The translations under genes were made by a program, and so were the position numbers. Of a stretch of 64,000 nt of DNA, positions 34,183 through 47,250 are shown piece after piece. Source of the DNA: Toxonevra muliebris (Eukaryota; Arthropoda; Insecta; Diptera; Pallopteridae); the NCBI GenBank assembly GCA_963691655.1, contig OY829329.1, positions 8,384,708 to 8,448,707 on the forward strand, read 5' to 3'. The number at the start of each line of letters is the position of its first letter. Within the stretch, counting starts at the first letter, position 1. Under the pieces are notes generated by a model. It saw only the letters and a list, made by a program, of their open reading frames with translations. It made no database searches and was not told where the DNA came from.

Positions 34183-37100
34183 CTAAAGCTTTGACTTAAC
34201 TTGAGGAATAATAATATCTTTCCACCACGAAGGCCTCTCAAAAGCCCCTTGATTGGTCATGAATTCACTTTGTAAATTCTCATACAAAAGACCATCGGAT
34301 TTGCCAATAACCGAATCGAGTGCAAAATCGGGCGGTGCAATTGCATCGGCCACGGATATCGCTGAATCCTTTAGTTCGGCGCATTTCCTGAGGAGATTCG
34401 AGCGTATCATTTCCGCAAATTGAGGTTTATTAGCGAAGCCACCCACATAGAAAGTGGTCATGCGTCGATCAATGCACCACATCGAGTAGATGGCAAAGAG
34501 TAGATTCATTACTTTAGCATATTCACCGGTTACATCGGAACGCTTAAAACGTTCGGCATAACGAGAAAGTGCAAAATATTCTGCATATGCTAGCGAGAGT
34601 TCACGCGCCCCGTACACTTGTGAGTTATTACGTGCATCGAAACGATGTGCTCCTGCATCAATATCACGGGCGACACGTTTTGCTGTTACATCGAGCAGAT
34701 AGCACAGCATCCATTCATAAGATTTCAGCACAACTAAGTAAATACAAAATAGGGGAATCAATTAAGTTGTCATATTTAGATATTTGTTAACTGATTAAGT
34801 TCTCTTACATTCCATCGACTCAAACGGATACTTTCGCAAGACGTCTTCATATGTTTGCTGTAGTATTTCTTCGCGTTTGTGCAAGAAGTTTGCCGTTCCC
34901 ACTGGACTTTCAATGTTACCTTTCAACTGTCGCAGCAACCAATTTGAGGCTTGCTGACCGAGTACATTATTATCGCCTTCGTAGGTGCAGCTGGGATCGT
35001 GATCATTACGTAGATCGCCCAGTTTTGATGCCTTCAAATAGCCATGGCCTCCGCATGCTTCACGTGCTTCTTGTATTGCATCACGTGCCGTCCATGTAAT
35101 TAACGGTTTGGACGATGAAATCACTGCGTGGATCTCAGATACAATTTGGGTCTAGTTGGGAGGAAAATTGTAGTTAGCATTCAAAGATCACAGACTTAAG
35201 TTGCTGCCATTTAGTTTTTATTAAAAGTATTTCAAGTTTCAAACTTTCTAAGAAATATTAAGACTTAATATTGAGTTCGAATCCTTCCTTATGAGCTCAT
35301 GACCTGATTATTTGAGATAGAGCATGGAAAAGCGAAGTTCGACTGTATGTATTGCATACTTTAAATAGCAGGTTTGGCTTAAGTTTCGGCCTGAGTTTTG
35401 GTATTTTGGTTTTTAGATAAATTTAGCTGTGAATGCGGTTTCCTTTTGATTTTAGTTTGAGTATGAATTTTGGACTGATCTTTGGTCTGGACTTGGTTTC
35501 ATTTCGATCCGAGTTTCTGTTTGAATTTAGACTGATTTTCGTTTCAAATTTTTGATTAAATTTTTCGTCTGCATTTAGTTACTTTTCGTTCTGATTTTCT
35601 AAATAAAGTTTTGTCGGAGTTTTGCGTCCTTTTGATCTGAGTTTTTGTTTGAATTTCGGCCTAGTTCTGTTCTGAAATTCGGTTTGGTTTTTGGTCTGAT
35701 TTTAGTCGGAATTTTGACAAGATTCCGGTTTTTGCAACGCATTTGGTTTAATTTTCTGTTCTGTTTTTTAAGTTCTGGTCTAAATTTTGGTCTGAATTTG
35801 GTTTCCGATTGATCTGAGTTTTGGTCTGAATTTGTTATGAATTCTGGTCTAAATTTTAGTTGGATTTGTTGTCTTTTAGATCTGAGTTTTGGTTTGGTTT
35901 TGTATCTGAAATTTGTTCTGAAGTTTGATTTGATTTTTGATCTGAATTCTGGTCTGATTTGTTATCCGAATTTGGCCCGATTTTTGGTCTGAATTCGAAT
36001 CTTCGTTTGATCTGAGTTTTGGGTCTGAATTTTGGTCAGAAGATCGGGCTGAATTGTGATCTGAGTTTGGTAGTCCAAATTTCGGTTTAATTTTTAGTAT
36101 CGATTGAGTTTCATTTTCATCTGTGCTTTGATCTGAATTTCCATCCGAGTTTTAGTTTGAATTTGGTCCGATTTTTGTTCTAAATTTTGGCTTAATTTTT
36201 GGTCCGAATTTTATCTCTTTTTCTTCTGACTTTTGTTCTGAATTTCGGAGTGAGTGTTGGTCTGATTTTTTATTTAAAGTTGGGCCTGAATTTTGTGTAC
36301 TTTTAATCGAGGTTTTTGCCTGAATTTCAGGCTGAGTTTTAGTCTGATTTTAGTCAGATTTTTTGCCAAGTTTTGGTCTGAATTTCAGTTTGATTTTTGC
36401 TATGAATTTGGTTTTATTTTGTTTTGAGTTTTGGTCTGAATGTTTCATTTAAATTTTGGTCTGAATTTGGTTTCTTATTGGTTTGAGTATTGGTCTAATT
36501 TTTTTATGAATTCTGGTAAACGTTTTTTGTTTGATTTTTGGTCTCCTTTTGATCTGAGTCTTGGGTTGATTTTTAGTCTGAATTTCGGTCCGTTTTTAAT
36601 ATGAATTTCTACCCTTTTTGGTTTGAGTTTTGATCCGCTCTTAGTCTAAATTTCGGTTGAAAATTTGATCTGTAGTTGGGTCCGATGTTTGGTTTGATTT
36701 TGATGTAGATATCGGTCTAAATATAAGGTGAATTTTGATCAGATTTCTGCACAGGTTTCAGGTTTACGACTGGGGTTTCTAATTTAATTTTTGGTCGGGT
36801 TTTGGGTATGAATTTTGGTCTAGTTATTTGTCTGGTATCCTACAATATTGCGATCTGGCCTCCCCAAACCCAAATTCTTGATGCGCCACTAAGCACAATG
36901 ATTAATGTATTAGAAAATGCCTGGATCTTATCAAAACATCAATAATTCCCCTTCTATTCAAAAAGTTGTAACAAAAGCACGTACATAATTTTCAACCCCA
37001 ATATTTTCCCTCTACACTTTGAATACTCTTTTGTTTACCATGAACAAAAATTGTTTCCCTCCCAAATATTCTTACCAGCAACTCGAATCCATTTGAATCT

Positions 37101-38398
37101 GCCTGTGATCGCTCAATAATTTCGAGGTAAATATTTGTTAGCTCTACGACAGCCACCTTAAGGACGCAAGCAGCTGCCAAATAAGGAAATATTCTCCATT
37201 GCTGTGAAAAAACATCAATAATAATAATCAAAATCGATTCCAAAATATAAAAAAACTTCAACTCACATGCAACTGATATTCGATAATTGGCATCTCGGGC
37301 CCATTCATCTCATGGCCGAATTGCTTTCTCAACGCCGCATAACGCACTGCAATCACAGCTGCACTCGACAGCGTATTTGCCGCTTCTTGCATAATTCCAA
37401 TACGTCCAGCCGAAAACGATTCTAAGGCAGCACCCAAAACTTTCCCCGGCTCGGTGAAGACACTCTCGTAGACACCATCGGGCGTTACGTCACCAGTACG
37501 ATTCAGTAGATTCTCACGTGGAATGCGATAGTTCGTAAACACAACGAAACCATTATCAACACCATTCAAGCCAATTTTCTCACCAATATCACCAACCAAT
37601 ACACCGGGATACGATTGTAGTGTCTTTGGATCACGTATTGGAATTAGAAATCCATGTAGGCCATGATTGACACCATCCGACGTATACAAATTGGCGAATG
37701 TCATTGCAACCGTTGCGGTCTTACCCAAATTGCCCACCCAGCATTTGGCTGCTTCGAAATCGGGCGTATTAATAATGAATTCCTGCGTATTGGGATCATA
37801 GACGGCAGTTGTACGAATACTCTTCGTATTGCTGCCATGCTCCATTTCAGTTATAGCCAAGCAAGTAATCACTTCACGATTCCAAGCAGCGTCATAATAT
37901 TTCATATGACGCTCAGTGCCCATAGCGCGTATTGCATTATTGAATAGACCCACACCCAAGGCGCTTTTCACCGACAAACTGGGGCAATACGCATGCAATG
38001 CCTCATTGATGCACATCAGGCATTTCGTTTTCTCGCTAAACGAACATTCTGCAATTTCCTTTGGAATTAGGTCCAAATGTGCCATGCGATTCATTTGCAT
38101 TGCACAGAGGCGTTTCTGTTCATCGGCGGGAAGGGTTGTCTTCGATTTCGAAAAGAGTGGATCATTCTCCAGAATTTTCCAAACTTTATACTGGAGTTGG
38201 AAAATATTTGAGAAAATTAGAAATTTATAAAAAAACAAACGTTGATTTTATTCTGCATACCTTAATTCTTAATCCTTGCTCTTTTTCGAAAATAAGACTC
38301 AATCGCTTCCAATCGAAATTCGCACGTTTACGATAAACACAAAGCGGGCCCTTGGGAAGGTCTGGAATGAACGTTGTGTCCGCAGCACGTTGATCCAT
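34183..38398 (-). CDS. Peroxisomal acyl-CoA oxidase, 693 aa, 5 coding exons
   Basis: The exons are 38398-38261, 38190-37267, 37201-37076, 35151-34809 and 34733-34183, totalling 2082 nt with stop; all are GT/AG and phase-consistent. The product is an FAD enzyme of peroxisomal beta-oxidation that oxidises acyl-CoA to trans-2-enoyl-CoA and passes electrons to oxygen, giving hydrogen peroxide. Sequence support: an acyl-CoA-oxidase N-terminal helical region; TEMEHGSN (160-167) and CWVGNLGKTA (about 196-205), typical of the FAD/substrate middle domain; REACGGHGYLKAS (426-438); and TYEGDNNVLGQQ (452-463), whose Glu454 is in the position of the family's catalytic base. The C-terminus SKL is a textbook PTS1 import signal. 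The length equals the family norm (about 660-700). The start MDQRAADTTFIPDLPKGPL is the only in-frame ATG in exon 1, 8 nt after an AG acceptor, so an upstream non-coding exon is expected. The 1.9-kb intron before exon 4 is filled by a degenerate repeat. It appears intact. Confidence 0.95.
35375..36845 (+). repeat. Degenerate TTTTGGTCTGAATTT array 4, in an acyl-CoA oxidase intron
   Basis: About 1.5 kb of loose units (TTTGGTCTGAATTTGGTT, GATCTGAGTTTTGG, TTCGGTTTGATTTTT). Right after it comes CTCCCCAAACCCAAATTCTT and GATGCGCCACTAAG, a border also seen after array 6 and, complemented, before array 5. Confidence 0.8.
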
Positions 38399-39494
38399 CT
38401 TGTGATCTAATGAAATGAAAGAAAATCATTTTGTTATTTAAAACAACATCAAATGCATAGAAACTATAATTGAATTTACTTATTTATTTTACTTCAGTTT
38501 GTTGTAACTTTATACTATTCGGTGAAGACTCTAAAGTGCGGTCAAGAAAAATTTCCAAAGGTAAACAAACTTCATTCAAAACAACAACAACAAAAATCAA
38601 GTAAGGTATTTCTACAGATATATCAGCAAACATAATTAGGTACATACATATGTGTGTGAGTGAGTGAGTGTGTATGTGTAAAGAATGTTTAAACATTAGT
38701 TTAAAATATCATAAATATATTTACTACATCTCAAGTGGCAATAAATCGAAAAATTCAATAAACAACAATTAAACCAAAATAGTATAATGACAAATTTATT
38801 TGTATGTAAACAAACATAATCGTTTGTTTGTATGTATGTGTATGCACGTGTAATTAACATGATAACGTAACGGTTTCGTTTGCTCTCTAAATATTTTCAC
38901 TATTACTCAATTTCTTGTATTTATTTTTTTCTCTTTCTCTCTCTCTCTCCGTCCATGTGTCTAATTACTGTCATTGAGACTACACGTGAATCACTTTCCT
39001 TCATTCTTTTTTTTTTTTTTTTTTGTACCTACTTAAAACAAATACGAATGAATGAATGATTACTTTCAATTGAAATAAAGTACCTATGTAATCTTATTTA
39101 CGAACAATGTTGTGTTATCTTAAAGTATTCATAACAATATTAATAGAATTTTTAAAAGGAAATGTTTATGCTCTCTTAATTTGAGAAGATTGAAATTTTA
39201 TTTGTTTATAAGTGCATAAACGTGCGTATTAGTTTTCAAGATTTACACTATGATAATTTTTTATCAAGTTGTCAAGTCAGTTTTAACTGAAGTATATGCG
39301 TATATTTCGTTTAGTTCAATTGACAGTTTCGTTTGGTCTCCCGTGATATAACAAAATCAAATCTGGAGCCAAAAATCTATTTCAGACTTTTAACCACTTT
39401 TTCCTATTTGTTTTTTAAGTACTTTAAATTTAAAAAACAAAAAAAGTAGCTTGAATTGGCTTAAAAAAATTAATTAATTAAAACGAAAAACTTT

Positions 39495-40115
39495 CCTTTC
39501 GCATTTTTTTTATTGTACCATTTGATTCCATGGCAGAATGATAAAAGAAGAAACATGGCGGTCTTTTTCTCTCTCTCTTTATATAAAAACCACTACGCTC
39601 AGCGCTCTAATTTCATAGTTTAACATTTTAGGCGAATTCGCCAACTGAGTGCCGCTCTCTCATTTTTTATTGTACCAATTGGTTCCATGTCAGAATAGTA
39701 AAAGAAGAAACATGGCGGTCTTTTTCTCTCACTCTCTCTCTGGGCTCTGCTGTTAAATCAAAAATCATATTAAGTGCATAACGTGTGTGTGTGTGTGTTT
39801 GGTGATTTCAATTTATATAAAAAGCACTACGCTCAGCGCTTTCATTTCATAGTTTGACAGTTAAGGCGAATTCGCCAACTGAGTGCCGCTCTCTCATTTT
39901 TTATTGTACCATTTGGTTCCATAGTAGAATAATAAAAGAAAAAAACATGGCTGTCTTTTTCTCTCTCTCTGGGCTTTGCTGTTAAATAAAAAATCATATT
40001 AAGTGAATAACGTGTGTGTGTGTGTGTGTCTCGTGCTTTCAATTCATATAAAAAACACTACGCTAGCGCTCTCATTTCACAGTTTGACAGTTAAGGCGAA
40101 TTCACCAACTGAATG
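39495..40115 (+). repeat. Three tandem copies of a 150-240-bp unit
   Basis: Each copy has CATTTTTTATTGTACCA(A/T)T, then GGTTCCAT, AAGAA(G/A)AAACATGGC(G/T)GTC, CACTACGCT(C)AGCGCTCT and AGGCGAATTC(G/A)CCAACTGA. The first copy is shorter, lacking the GGGCTCTGCTGTTAAAT section with a (GT)n tract. AGGCGAATTC is the left end of the TAA-duplicating MITE family. A reversed copy lies at 44345-44525. Confidence 0.75.
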
Positions 40116-43100
40116 CCGCACTCTTTGGTTTTTTTTATATGAAGTTTTTCGCTCTCTTGAATTGCGGAAATTTCCTTGCAAATGTAAACTAAGCTTTAAG
40201 GGGCTAGTCTGGTAGAATTGAGTCTTTTTTAAAATTTTTTTTTCTCATAGAAAAATATTTTCATACATAATATTGAAAATTAATGATATAAAGATATGAT
40301 ATGAAAAAAAAATTAATATCTTGGTTTTTTGATCATTTGTTGATTTCAAAGACGCCTAAACAGAGCCCAGCTAAAATCTGTTTGAAATTATTAAGAAAAA
40401 AAAAACTGTGGCACCGATCAGGCTCAAATTTTGAGGGCTTATTCCACACAATAATAGCTATTGTTGGAACTATAGATGATTATTCACTAATATTTAACCA
40501 TATTTTTAAACAATTAACTTCGCAAAAAGTTAATAGTAGTATGTGCCCCTCAAGGCAATGTTCTCTTTCCAACAAAATTTATGGAGTAATTTTCACGAAA
40601 ATCAAAAAAAAAACTTATTTGTTTTTCTATATAGTTCACCAAAACCGTAGAAAAACTACTTCTAATAATGCCCCAACAACAAACTATTTACCTTCAACCG
40701 TTTCTCTATTGAAGTCATGTCCATCAAGCAGTTTAACTAACTGTCAGTAATGGGTTAAGAAAAAAGAAATACTTTAACACTTTGTGAGCGGACTTTATTT
40801 TAAAATAATTTTTACGCGTGTTTAACTTGTTAAGCTTCTACTGTACTGTCAATTATGTGAGCTACTGTTATTGCTAAAATAGGAATAGTAAAACCTAAAG
40901 ATTTTATATGATAAAACAAAGAAAGAAGCTTTCAATTGTCTATCATAAAAGTAAAGTGAACTTGGCACGTTTCAATTTGTTAAGCACTAGTATCGTACTG
41001 TCAATTATGCATGTTACTGTTTTCTAATGTTAGGTTTTTCTAAACCAAACAGACGATCGTGATTTCCCATTGTATACTGAGAATTTAACCAACTAAGAAG
41101 AAAACAAACATGAGTCATGATGCGCAGACTATAAACCGATTAGAAACATACTTATTTGGAGTTCTACTGAGAATGGAATAAACTTTTTATATTTATATTC
41201 TTTTGTTTCAAATAAAATACCAGCAAGACGGAAGTGTATAATTTCTAATCTGTAAGTTGCTCTAACTATTTGCCAATGACTCTAATGATTCATTACTAAA
41301 AATTCTAAAAATTCTAGACTAAAAATGATATCTGCACTTCAGAGATTATTTCAGTTGATTTATTAAATTAATGAATTGACAAACAAGCAAAATTGACGAA
41401 TTTTATTTAGGTATATATTTATGGTAAATATGAAAATTTAAGTACAATTCATGAGTAATAAATATATGAACAGAAAATAACGGGAACTCACAAAAATTTT
41501 ATAGTAGATTGACCCATTACCAAGCATCGATCATTACTGAAATTTAGTATTTGGTGTCATAACTTTTAGATAACAATCGTAATATTTCTATTGCGCATGC
41601 TGAGAGAATTTTATGCTCATTCAACGAAAATTAACTGGCATGATTGGTTAATTTAAAACGAAAGAGAGAGAGAGAAAAAGTATTCTCTCTTTCAACCAAT
41701 TTTGAAAGTGTCAATTGAGAGTTAATCTTTAACTTTCGTAAGTTAGTAAATTAGTTATTTATTTTTTTTATCACATTACTTTATACAAAAGTAAATATTG
41801 TCAATATTTTTTGAAGCTCAATCATCAAAATGCATGCAAAAAATAAAATAGACAAAAGATTGTATATATTTGGCACTTAAACTGATAAAATACAATACAA
41901 GTTAATCAAACGTTGGCAGGTGTATGTAAACACTTGAATATCAACTAGCATTATAATATATATATAGGGGAAGTTGGTGTGTCTTGGACTGAATTTCAGT
42001 TTTTCTCATCTATTAGATATATCTACTAATAAAATCTCTTTAATTTAGGAACTTTTTTAATCAATTAATAAGAATTAGATACAATTTTTAAAACAGCTTT
42101 AAATAAACGGTAGGTAAAAGATGCTTTTAAATGAAGTTTATCTCTCCAAATGGAAAATGAAACACAATTGGGAGCAAATATCATTAGCCGTCACCTTCAA
42201 CAATATCATATTTTTTATTTTCCTTCGGAGAACAGACAAAATGTATTAATAAAATGTACCCACAAATTTCGAATTCATTCACCATTCAGTTCACAGTTCA
42301 ACCGACTTGCACTTAGATCAGTTCAATCAACAGACAATCAATTACACATTATGGACAGGAAAAATTAAATTTCCCTGGTATTCTAAATAACTGCTAATAA
42401 AACTTCATATAATAAATAAAAAAATATGTATAAACTCAACAAAAATGCATAATTTTTTTCAAGCAAAACAACACATTCAGCTTTTAAAATCACGTTCACA
42501 CAATCGTGAAACTAAACGTGCGAAAGCAAACTAAATTAAAATAATTCTTTACAAGGAAAAATATGATTTTGCATATTTATTATTTATTTGTTAGACGAGA
42601 TAATTACCGATAATTACAATGAATAGTTGTAAATAAGTCCAAGGTACAACGTATTCCCTCATACTTTAATATGCTCTCTTTTTTTCTAATAGCCAAATTC
42701 TTAATTATTCGACTCACGCAAAATAAATAATATTTAAGACTTATCGCTTTCCAATGATTCGCAATCAAATTATTGAATAGAAATTATTAAAATACTGATT
42801 TTTAGAATGTAGTTTTCCTGAAGCACCTTAATTGAAATTTAGTAACTCTCTCTCCGGTTAACAGCAATCGAAATATTAGAAAGCACTAAACCCAGGTGTG
42901 AATTTCAACTAGTCTCAAGTTAAAAAAAATAATATTATTATTGAGTATCCAACATACTTAAATCAAATTCAGTTCGTGCCTACCACTATCGATTATTGAT
43001 AGCATCAATTATTTTAAGTGTATTTTATTTGTTTGTTCACACATTAGCGGTAACTAAACTATTAAAGTTTAATTATAATTTTGTATCAATAAAAAATATG

Positions 43101-43399
43101 TAGTTATCGGATTATCATTGAGTTAAGTGCAATTACTATGTAATTAGTGGAACCAAGTAAAAACAAATAAACTAAAAACAACAATATTTTGTTAACTAAT
43201 TAATTTGTGAATGTTATTAATACTCTCTAAATTGCATGAATATTAATTATTTACTAATTCCCCAAACTTTTCAAAATAATTATTTATTTTGTAACTTACA
43301 CCAATGCAGGACAGTGGCGAATTTAGAATTTGATTTTGGGGAGCGCTTATTATAAAATAATTCACAAACTAATAACAAGATAAAAATTCAAATTAAAAT

Positions 43400-43870
43400 A
43401 AATCTGTTCAAAAATCTGTTATTCCGATCAGGTCTAAAATGAAATTAAAATTTAGTCCAAAATTCAGGTTAAATTTAGATCCAATTATGACTAGAACTCC
43501 GACCGAATTCAAACGAAAAATTAGTTCAAAAGCTAAATCAAAATTCAGGTTTAAATTAAGACCAAAAATCGGATCAAATGCAGAAAAAAATTCAAATCGA
43601 AGCTCCAACCAAAAATCAATCCCCAAAGTCAAACTAAAATTCAACCAAAAATCAGACTGAAGGTCAAACCAAATTACGATAAAAAGCCTCATGAAAAATC
43701 TGTTAAATTCTGACCGAAACTTAAACCAAATATCAAACCAAATTAAGTTAAAAAATCAAACCTAAATTTAGACCAAAAATCAAACCAGAAATCAAACCGA
43801 AATTCAAACCAAATATCCAGATAAGAACTGTAAAGTTAAAAACATGTGGAAGCCCAAACCAAAAGTAAAA
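43400..43870 (-). repeat. Degenerate TTTTGGTCTGAATTT array 5 (complementary orientation)
   Basis: It reads as AAATTCA(A/G)ACCAAAAATCAAA on the plus strand. On its left lies GACAGTGGCGAATTTAGAAT followed by TTTTGGGGAGCG, the complement of the border seen to the right of arrays 4 and 6. Confidence 0.75.
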
Positions 43871-44069
43871 CTGTTGTAGAATAACCTTGAAATGCAGATT
43901 CTATAGAGTCCAAGTCCATATACTGAAGGGTGCAGTGAAATCATTTTTTTTTTTTAGTAAAACTATTTCGGTTTCAAAAGAAATCTCTCTGTACGAAATT
44001 GAGAGCGATTCGATCAAAATAAAAAAAAAAATTCCCGCGTGTTCAATTTAACCAGATAATGCCGACCAT

Positions 44070-44340
44070 AAGGCCCATCATACAATTCAGCGAAGATGTG
44101 TGAGAATAATTTGTTGTTGTTGTAGAATATAACACGCCATTTCGCCGTAGCTGTACATTTGAGCGAAAATGTCAGAGATGTTTTGTGATGTTTTGCGTAT
44201 AGATTCGACAATTCCACACACACATATATATATTTTTTATTTATATACAATTAAGAATGTATGAGTAAACGAAGTAGTTGGACTCGTCGAGAACGAGTTC
44301 GCTGAGTACGCTCTCATCGAAAATACTCATTTACACATTT
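44070..44340 (-). mobile_element. MITE, 'CCGTCACACA' family, copy 2 (reversed)
   Basis: It starts AAGGCCCATCATACAATTCA and shares CAGCGAAGATGTGTGAGAAT, ATTTGAGCGAAAATGTCAGA, GTATGAGTAAACGAAGTAGT and GAACGAGTTCGCTGAGTACG, in complement, with the copies at 7.7 and 60.8 kb. Confidence 0.7.
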
Positions 44341-44344
44341 CTCT

Positions 44345-44525
44345 CTTAAGTATGCAGTGTTCCATGGCAGAATAATATAGGGAGGGAGGGAAACTAAGTT
44401 TAACTGTCAAACTATGAAATGAGAGCGCTGAGAGTAGTGGTTTTTATATGCATTGAAATCACCAAACACACACACACACACATATATGTTATGCAGTCAA
44501 TATGATTTTTGATTTGACAGTAGAG
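44345..44525 (-). repeat. Reversed copy of the 39.5-40.1 kb repeat unit
   Basis: It contains GTTCCATGGCAGAATAATA, AACTGTCAAACTATGAAATG, AGAGCGCTGAGAGTAGTGGT, a (CA)n tract and ATATGATTTTTGATTT, the complement of the order in the triplicated unit. It abuts two MITEs on either side. Confidence 0.6.
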
Positions 44526-44526
44526 C

Positions 44527-44752
44527 ATATTCGCTCATTTACTAAAAGACTGTCATAAGTCAAAAAACACGATTTTTGATTGTGTAAAAATTTCATATTA
44601 ATATCTTGTATACTCTGCGCGTGAGAATTATAAGATTTCTTCTCTATTCTGCAAAGTGGGAATCAATTGAAAACTTTAAACGCGTTTTCTGCAAAATCGC
44701 GTTTTTTGAGTTATGACAGTCTTTAAGTAAATGAGCGATATAATGAAAATGA
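44527..44752. mobile_element. MITE, 'CTCATTTACT' family, copy 2 (226 bp)
   Basis: Near-complete inverted ends: TCGCTCATTTACTAAAAGAC, then TGTCATAAGTCAAAAAACAC on the left; GTTTTTTGAGTTATGACAGT and CTTTAAGTAAATGAGCGATA on the right. It is the better-preserved reference for the copy at 6624-6831. Confidence 0.75.
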
Positions 44753-45531
44753 GAGACACTGGCGGTCAACACCATACCTGTCTGATATGATTTCAAATCT
44801 CTTATGAGAAGATCTTCGATCATAGAGAATTCATAAGTTTTGAAAGAATGAGAAGAGGAGTTTAGTTTCTTTCTTTTTTAAAAAGTCTTCTTCTCTTTAC
44901 TTAAGTGCAAGCGCCAAGATATGTTTCGATAAAGGAGTGAGGGGTTATCCTGAAGCCCTTGGATCTAGATTCGCCTATACTATAAAGAAAACTTTTATTG
45001 ACTATATCAACAATTCTTTTTTTTTTTTTTGCAAATACATACTTTCCACAGTTTGCAGCATTTAAAAATAAATATTTTATTTTTAGCTTTAATTTGTTGA
45101 TAAATTAATAAACACAACAATAATTTTAGGTTGAGCAAACAAATTCAAAATATTTAATTAAAATTTATACAAGAGAAGTTGAATATTTTTTAAAGTATTT
45201 ACTGTTAAATATTTAAAAATTATTATCTGCTTCAAGTAAACGCAATGATAAGTTACTTTTTTTACAAATATTATTATTTAAATACAAAAATTTTTCAGAA
45301 TTTTTTTTTTTTTTAATTTTTATTACTTTTTTTCTTTTTTCTTTAAATAAAAAAGAAAATATTTGTTGTGTGGTTGCTTGAAATTCCAAAAGGATGAATA
45401 AACGTAGCTTGTTTCTTAAAAAGCGTTACAAATTGCCCTGATTGTGCTTCTAAATAATTTTTTACTCTATAGAATGATAAGCATTTTGCATAATAAGTGT
45501 TTCCTCATACATACATATATCCACTAGCGGA

Positions 45532-45695
45532 TCCAGAGATTGCCTAAGGGAGGGATGGGGTGTGGGTTTAATTTTTTCGACCCCTAAAATTGTTTTTTGA
45601 TTCACGGCCAACTATAAAAATGTATGAAATTTCCATCGGTAATGGTAAGGGTAGGGGGGAATTAACCCCGAAATGCCCCTTTGGATTCGCTAGTG
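45532..45695. mobile_element. 164-bp inverted-repeat element
   Basis: The left end CACTAGCGGATCCAGAG and right end CTTTGGATTCGCTAGTG are complementary with two mismatches. G-rich and C-rich stretches lie just inside. Only one copy is seen. Confidence 0.6.
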
Positions 45696-46273
45696 CATAT
45701 ATGTATATTTACATAAACCCATAATATCAACAGATGACGTATATACGCACATACATACATATGCTTAAAATATACGTACAAAAGTGTATAAATGATTACT
45801 GAATGGCCGAATCATGCTAAATTAGGTATATCAAATATAAAAAGTAAACACAAACACATAATTTGTGTTGTTTCTATATATACACAAGCGCCTCCAACGT
45901 TGCCACCGCAGACTGACAACTTCATTCGGGAAGATAGCAAATGAAATATCAATAAAATTGCTGGAACAATTTCCCAACAGAAAAAATTTGTTTGAGATAT
46001 AAGAAATATGAGAAAACTAAAATTTACCGGCATTTGCGGAAGAATTCACATCGCAACAACAAAATAAATAGATATAGATAACATTTTTGTATTTGTATCT
46101 CATGAGAGCATTCATTTGCAGAGAGCATCAAATAAAAATTACAGTGCTTCTTAAACTGTCATAAGGCGTTATTTATGAGAAAGAGCAAAAAATAAACAAT
46201 TAATAAACCTCATGAATGTGAAATAATTAAAAAAAATATAAATAAATGGAAAACATATGTAAACTTAATATAC

Positions 46274-47250
46274 ATATGGGACATTCTCTGTCAATGGGAG
46301 ACCCCTCCCCCCCTGATCAAAATTGGTTAAGGTATTTTAGAGCATGTTTGGGCTCAAATGAAAGCTTATTATCTCTATGTTTCGAATGCAACAACGCCTT
46401 TTTTGATTTTGCATGATGGCGGACCAATATGGCGGCTGCAAGTCTACCACCTCACCTTAAAATAATAGTTTTATCAAGCGTACGTTTAGCCAAGTCATCT
46501 TTAAAAAACAGATAAAGCCTTTTTTCGTATATTTTTTTTTGCTGAATATGAATCTAATATTATTTTTTACGGGATATGTCATGTGTTGTCCCTAACCTCA
46601 AAAAAGGTCGGGACTTACGCTTACCAAAGTCGTCATAAAACGACGGGGAAGTCTTATTTTTGTGTAGTTTCAACTGATAAACATGAATCAAATATTATTT
46701 TCCACTGAAAATGTTACATGTCGTCCCTAACCTCAAAAAATTAAAAATCTCAAAAAACTTTTTTTCATGTCTCATGTGTCCCAAATCACCAGAAAACTTC
46801 CCAAAAACCTTATTCTTCATTATTAATTTAGTTTTCACTCTAATAAAGCACCGCAAAGAAAACAGAGGCTTACTAAGTTAACGTCGTTGTTTCTGGGTAA
46901 CGTTAAAAGTATGTTACAGCCAAGTGAAGGAATGAAAATTGAAAAACAAGTCATTTGGGAAGCTTTCTGATGACTTGGGATAGGTGAAACACGAAAAAAA
47001 GTTGTTTGGGATTTTTCATTTTTTGAGGTTAGGGACGAAACATAACATTTCCTGTAGAAAATAATATTGGATTCATGTTCATCAACTGAAATTACACGAA
47101 AATGGGCTTTTCCGGTCGTTTTATGATGACTTGGGTAAGCGTAAGACCCGAACAAACAGCCTCTTTGGACCTTTTTTGAGGTTAGGGACAACACGTAACA
47201 TTTCCTGTGAAAAATAATATTAGATTCATTGACAGAGAATGACCCATATA
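46274..47250. mobile_element. Foldback element, about 980 bp
   Basis: The outer inverted ends are ATATGGGACATTCTCTGTCA and the complement TGACAGAGAATGACCCATAT. Inside, each arm carries tandem copies of a section with AATATTATTTT, GTCCCTAACCTCAAAAAA and GTCGT(C/T)ATAAAACGAC, in opposite orientation in the two halves. The minus frame at 46835-47194 is made of these arms and shows no domain. Confidence 0.7.

Noticed and set aside
37663..38336. Plus-strand frames over the acyl-CoA oxidase exons
   Set aside because: Antisense shadows of oxidase exons 1 and 2, which have unambiguous family motifs.
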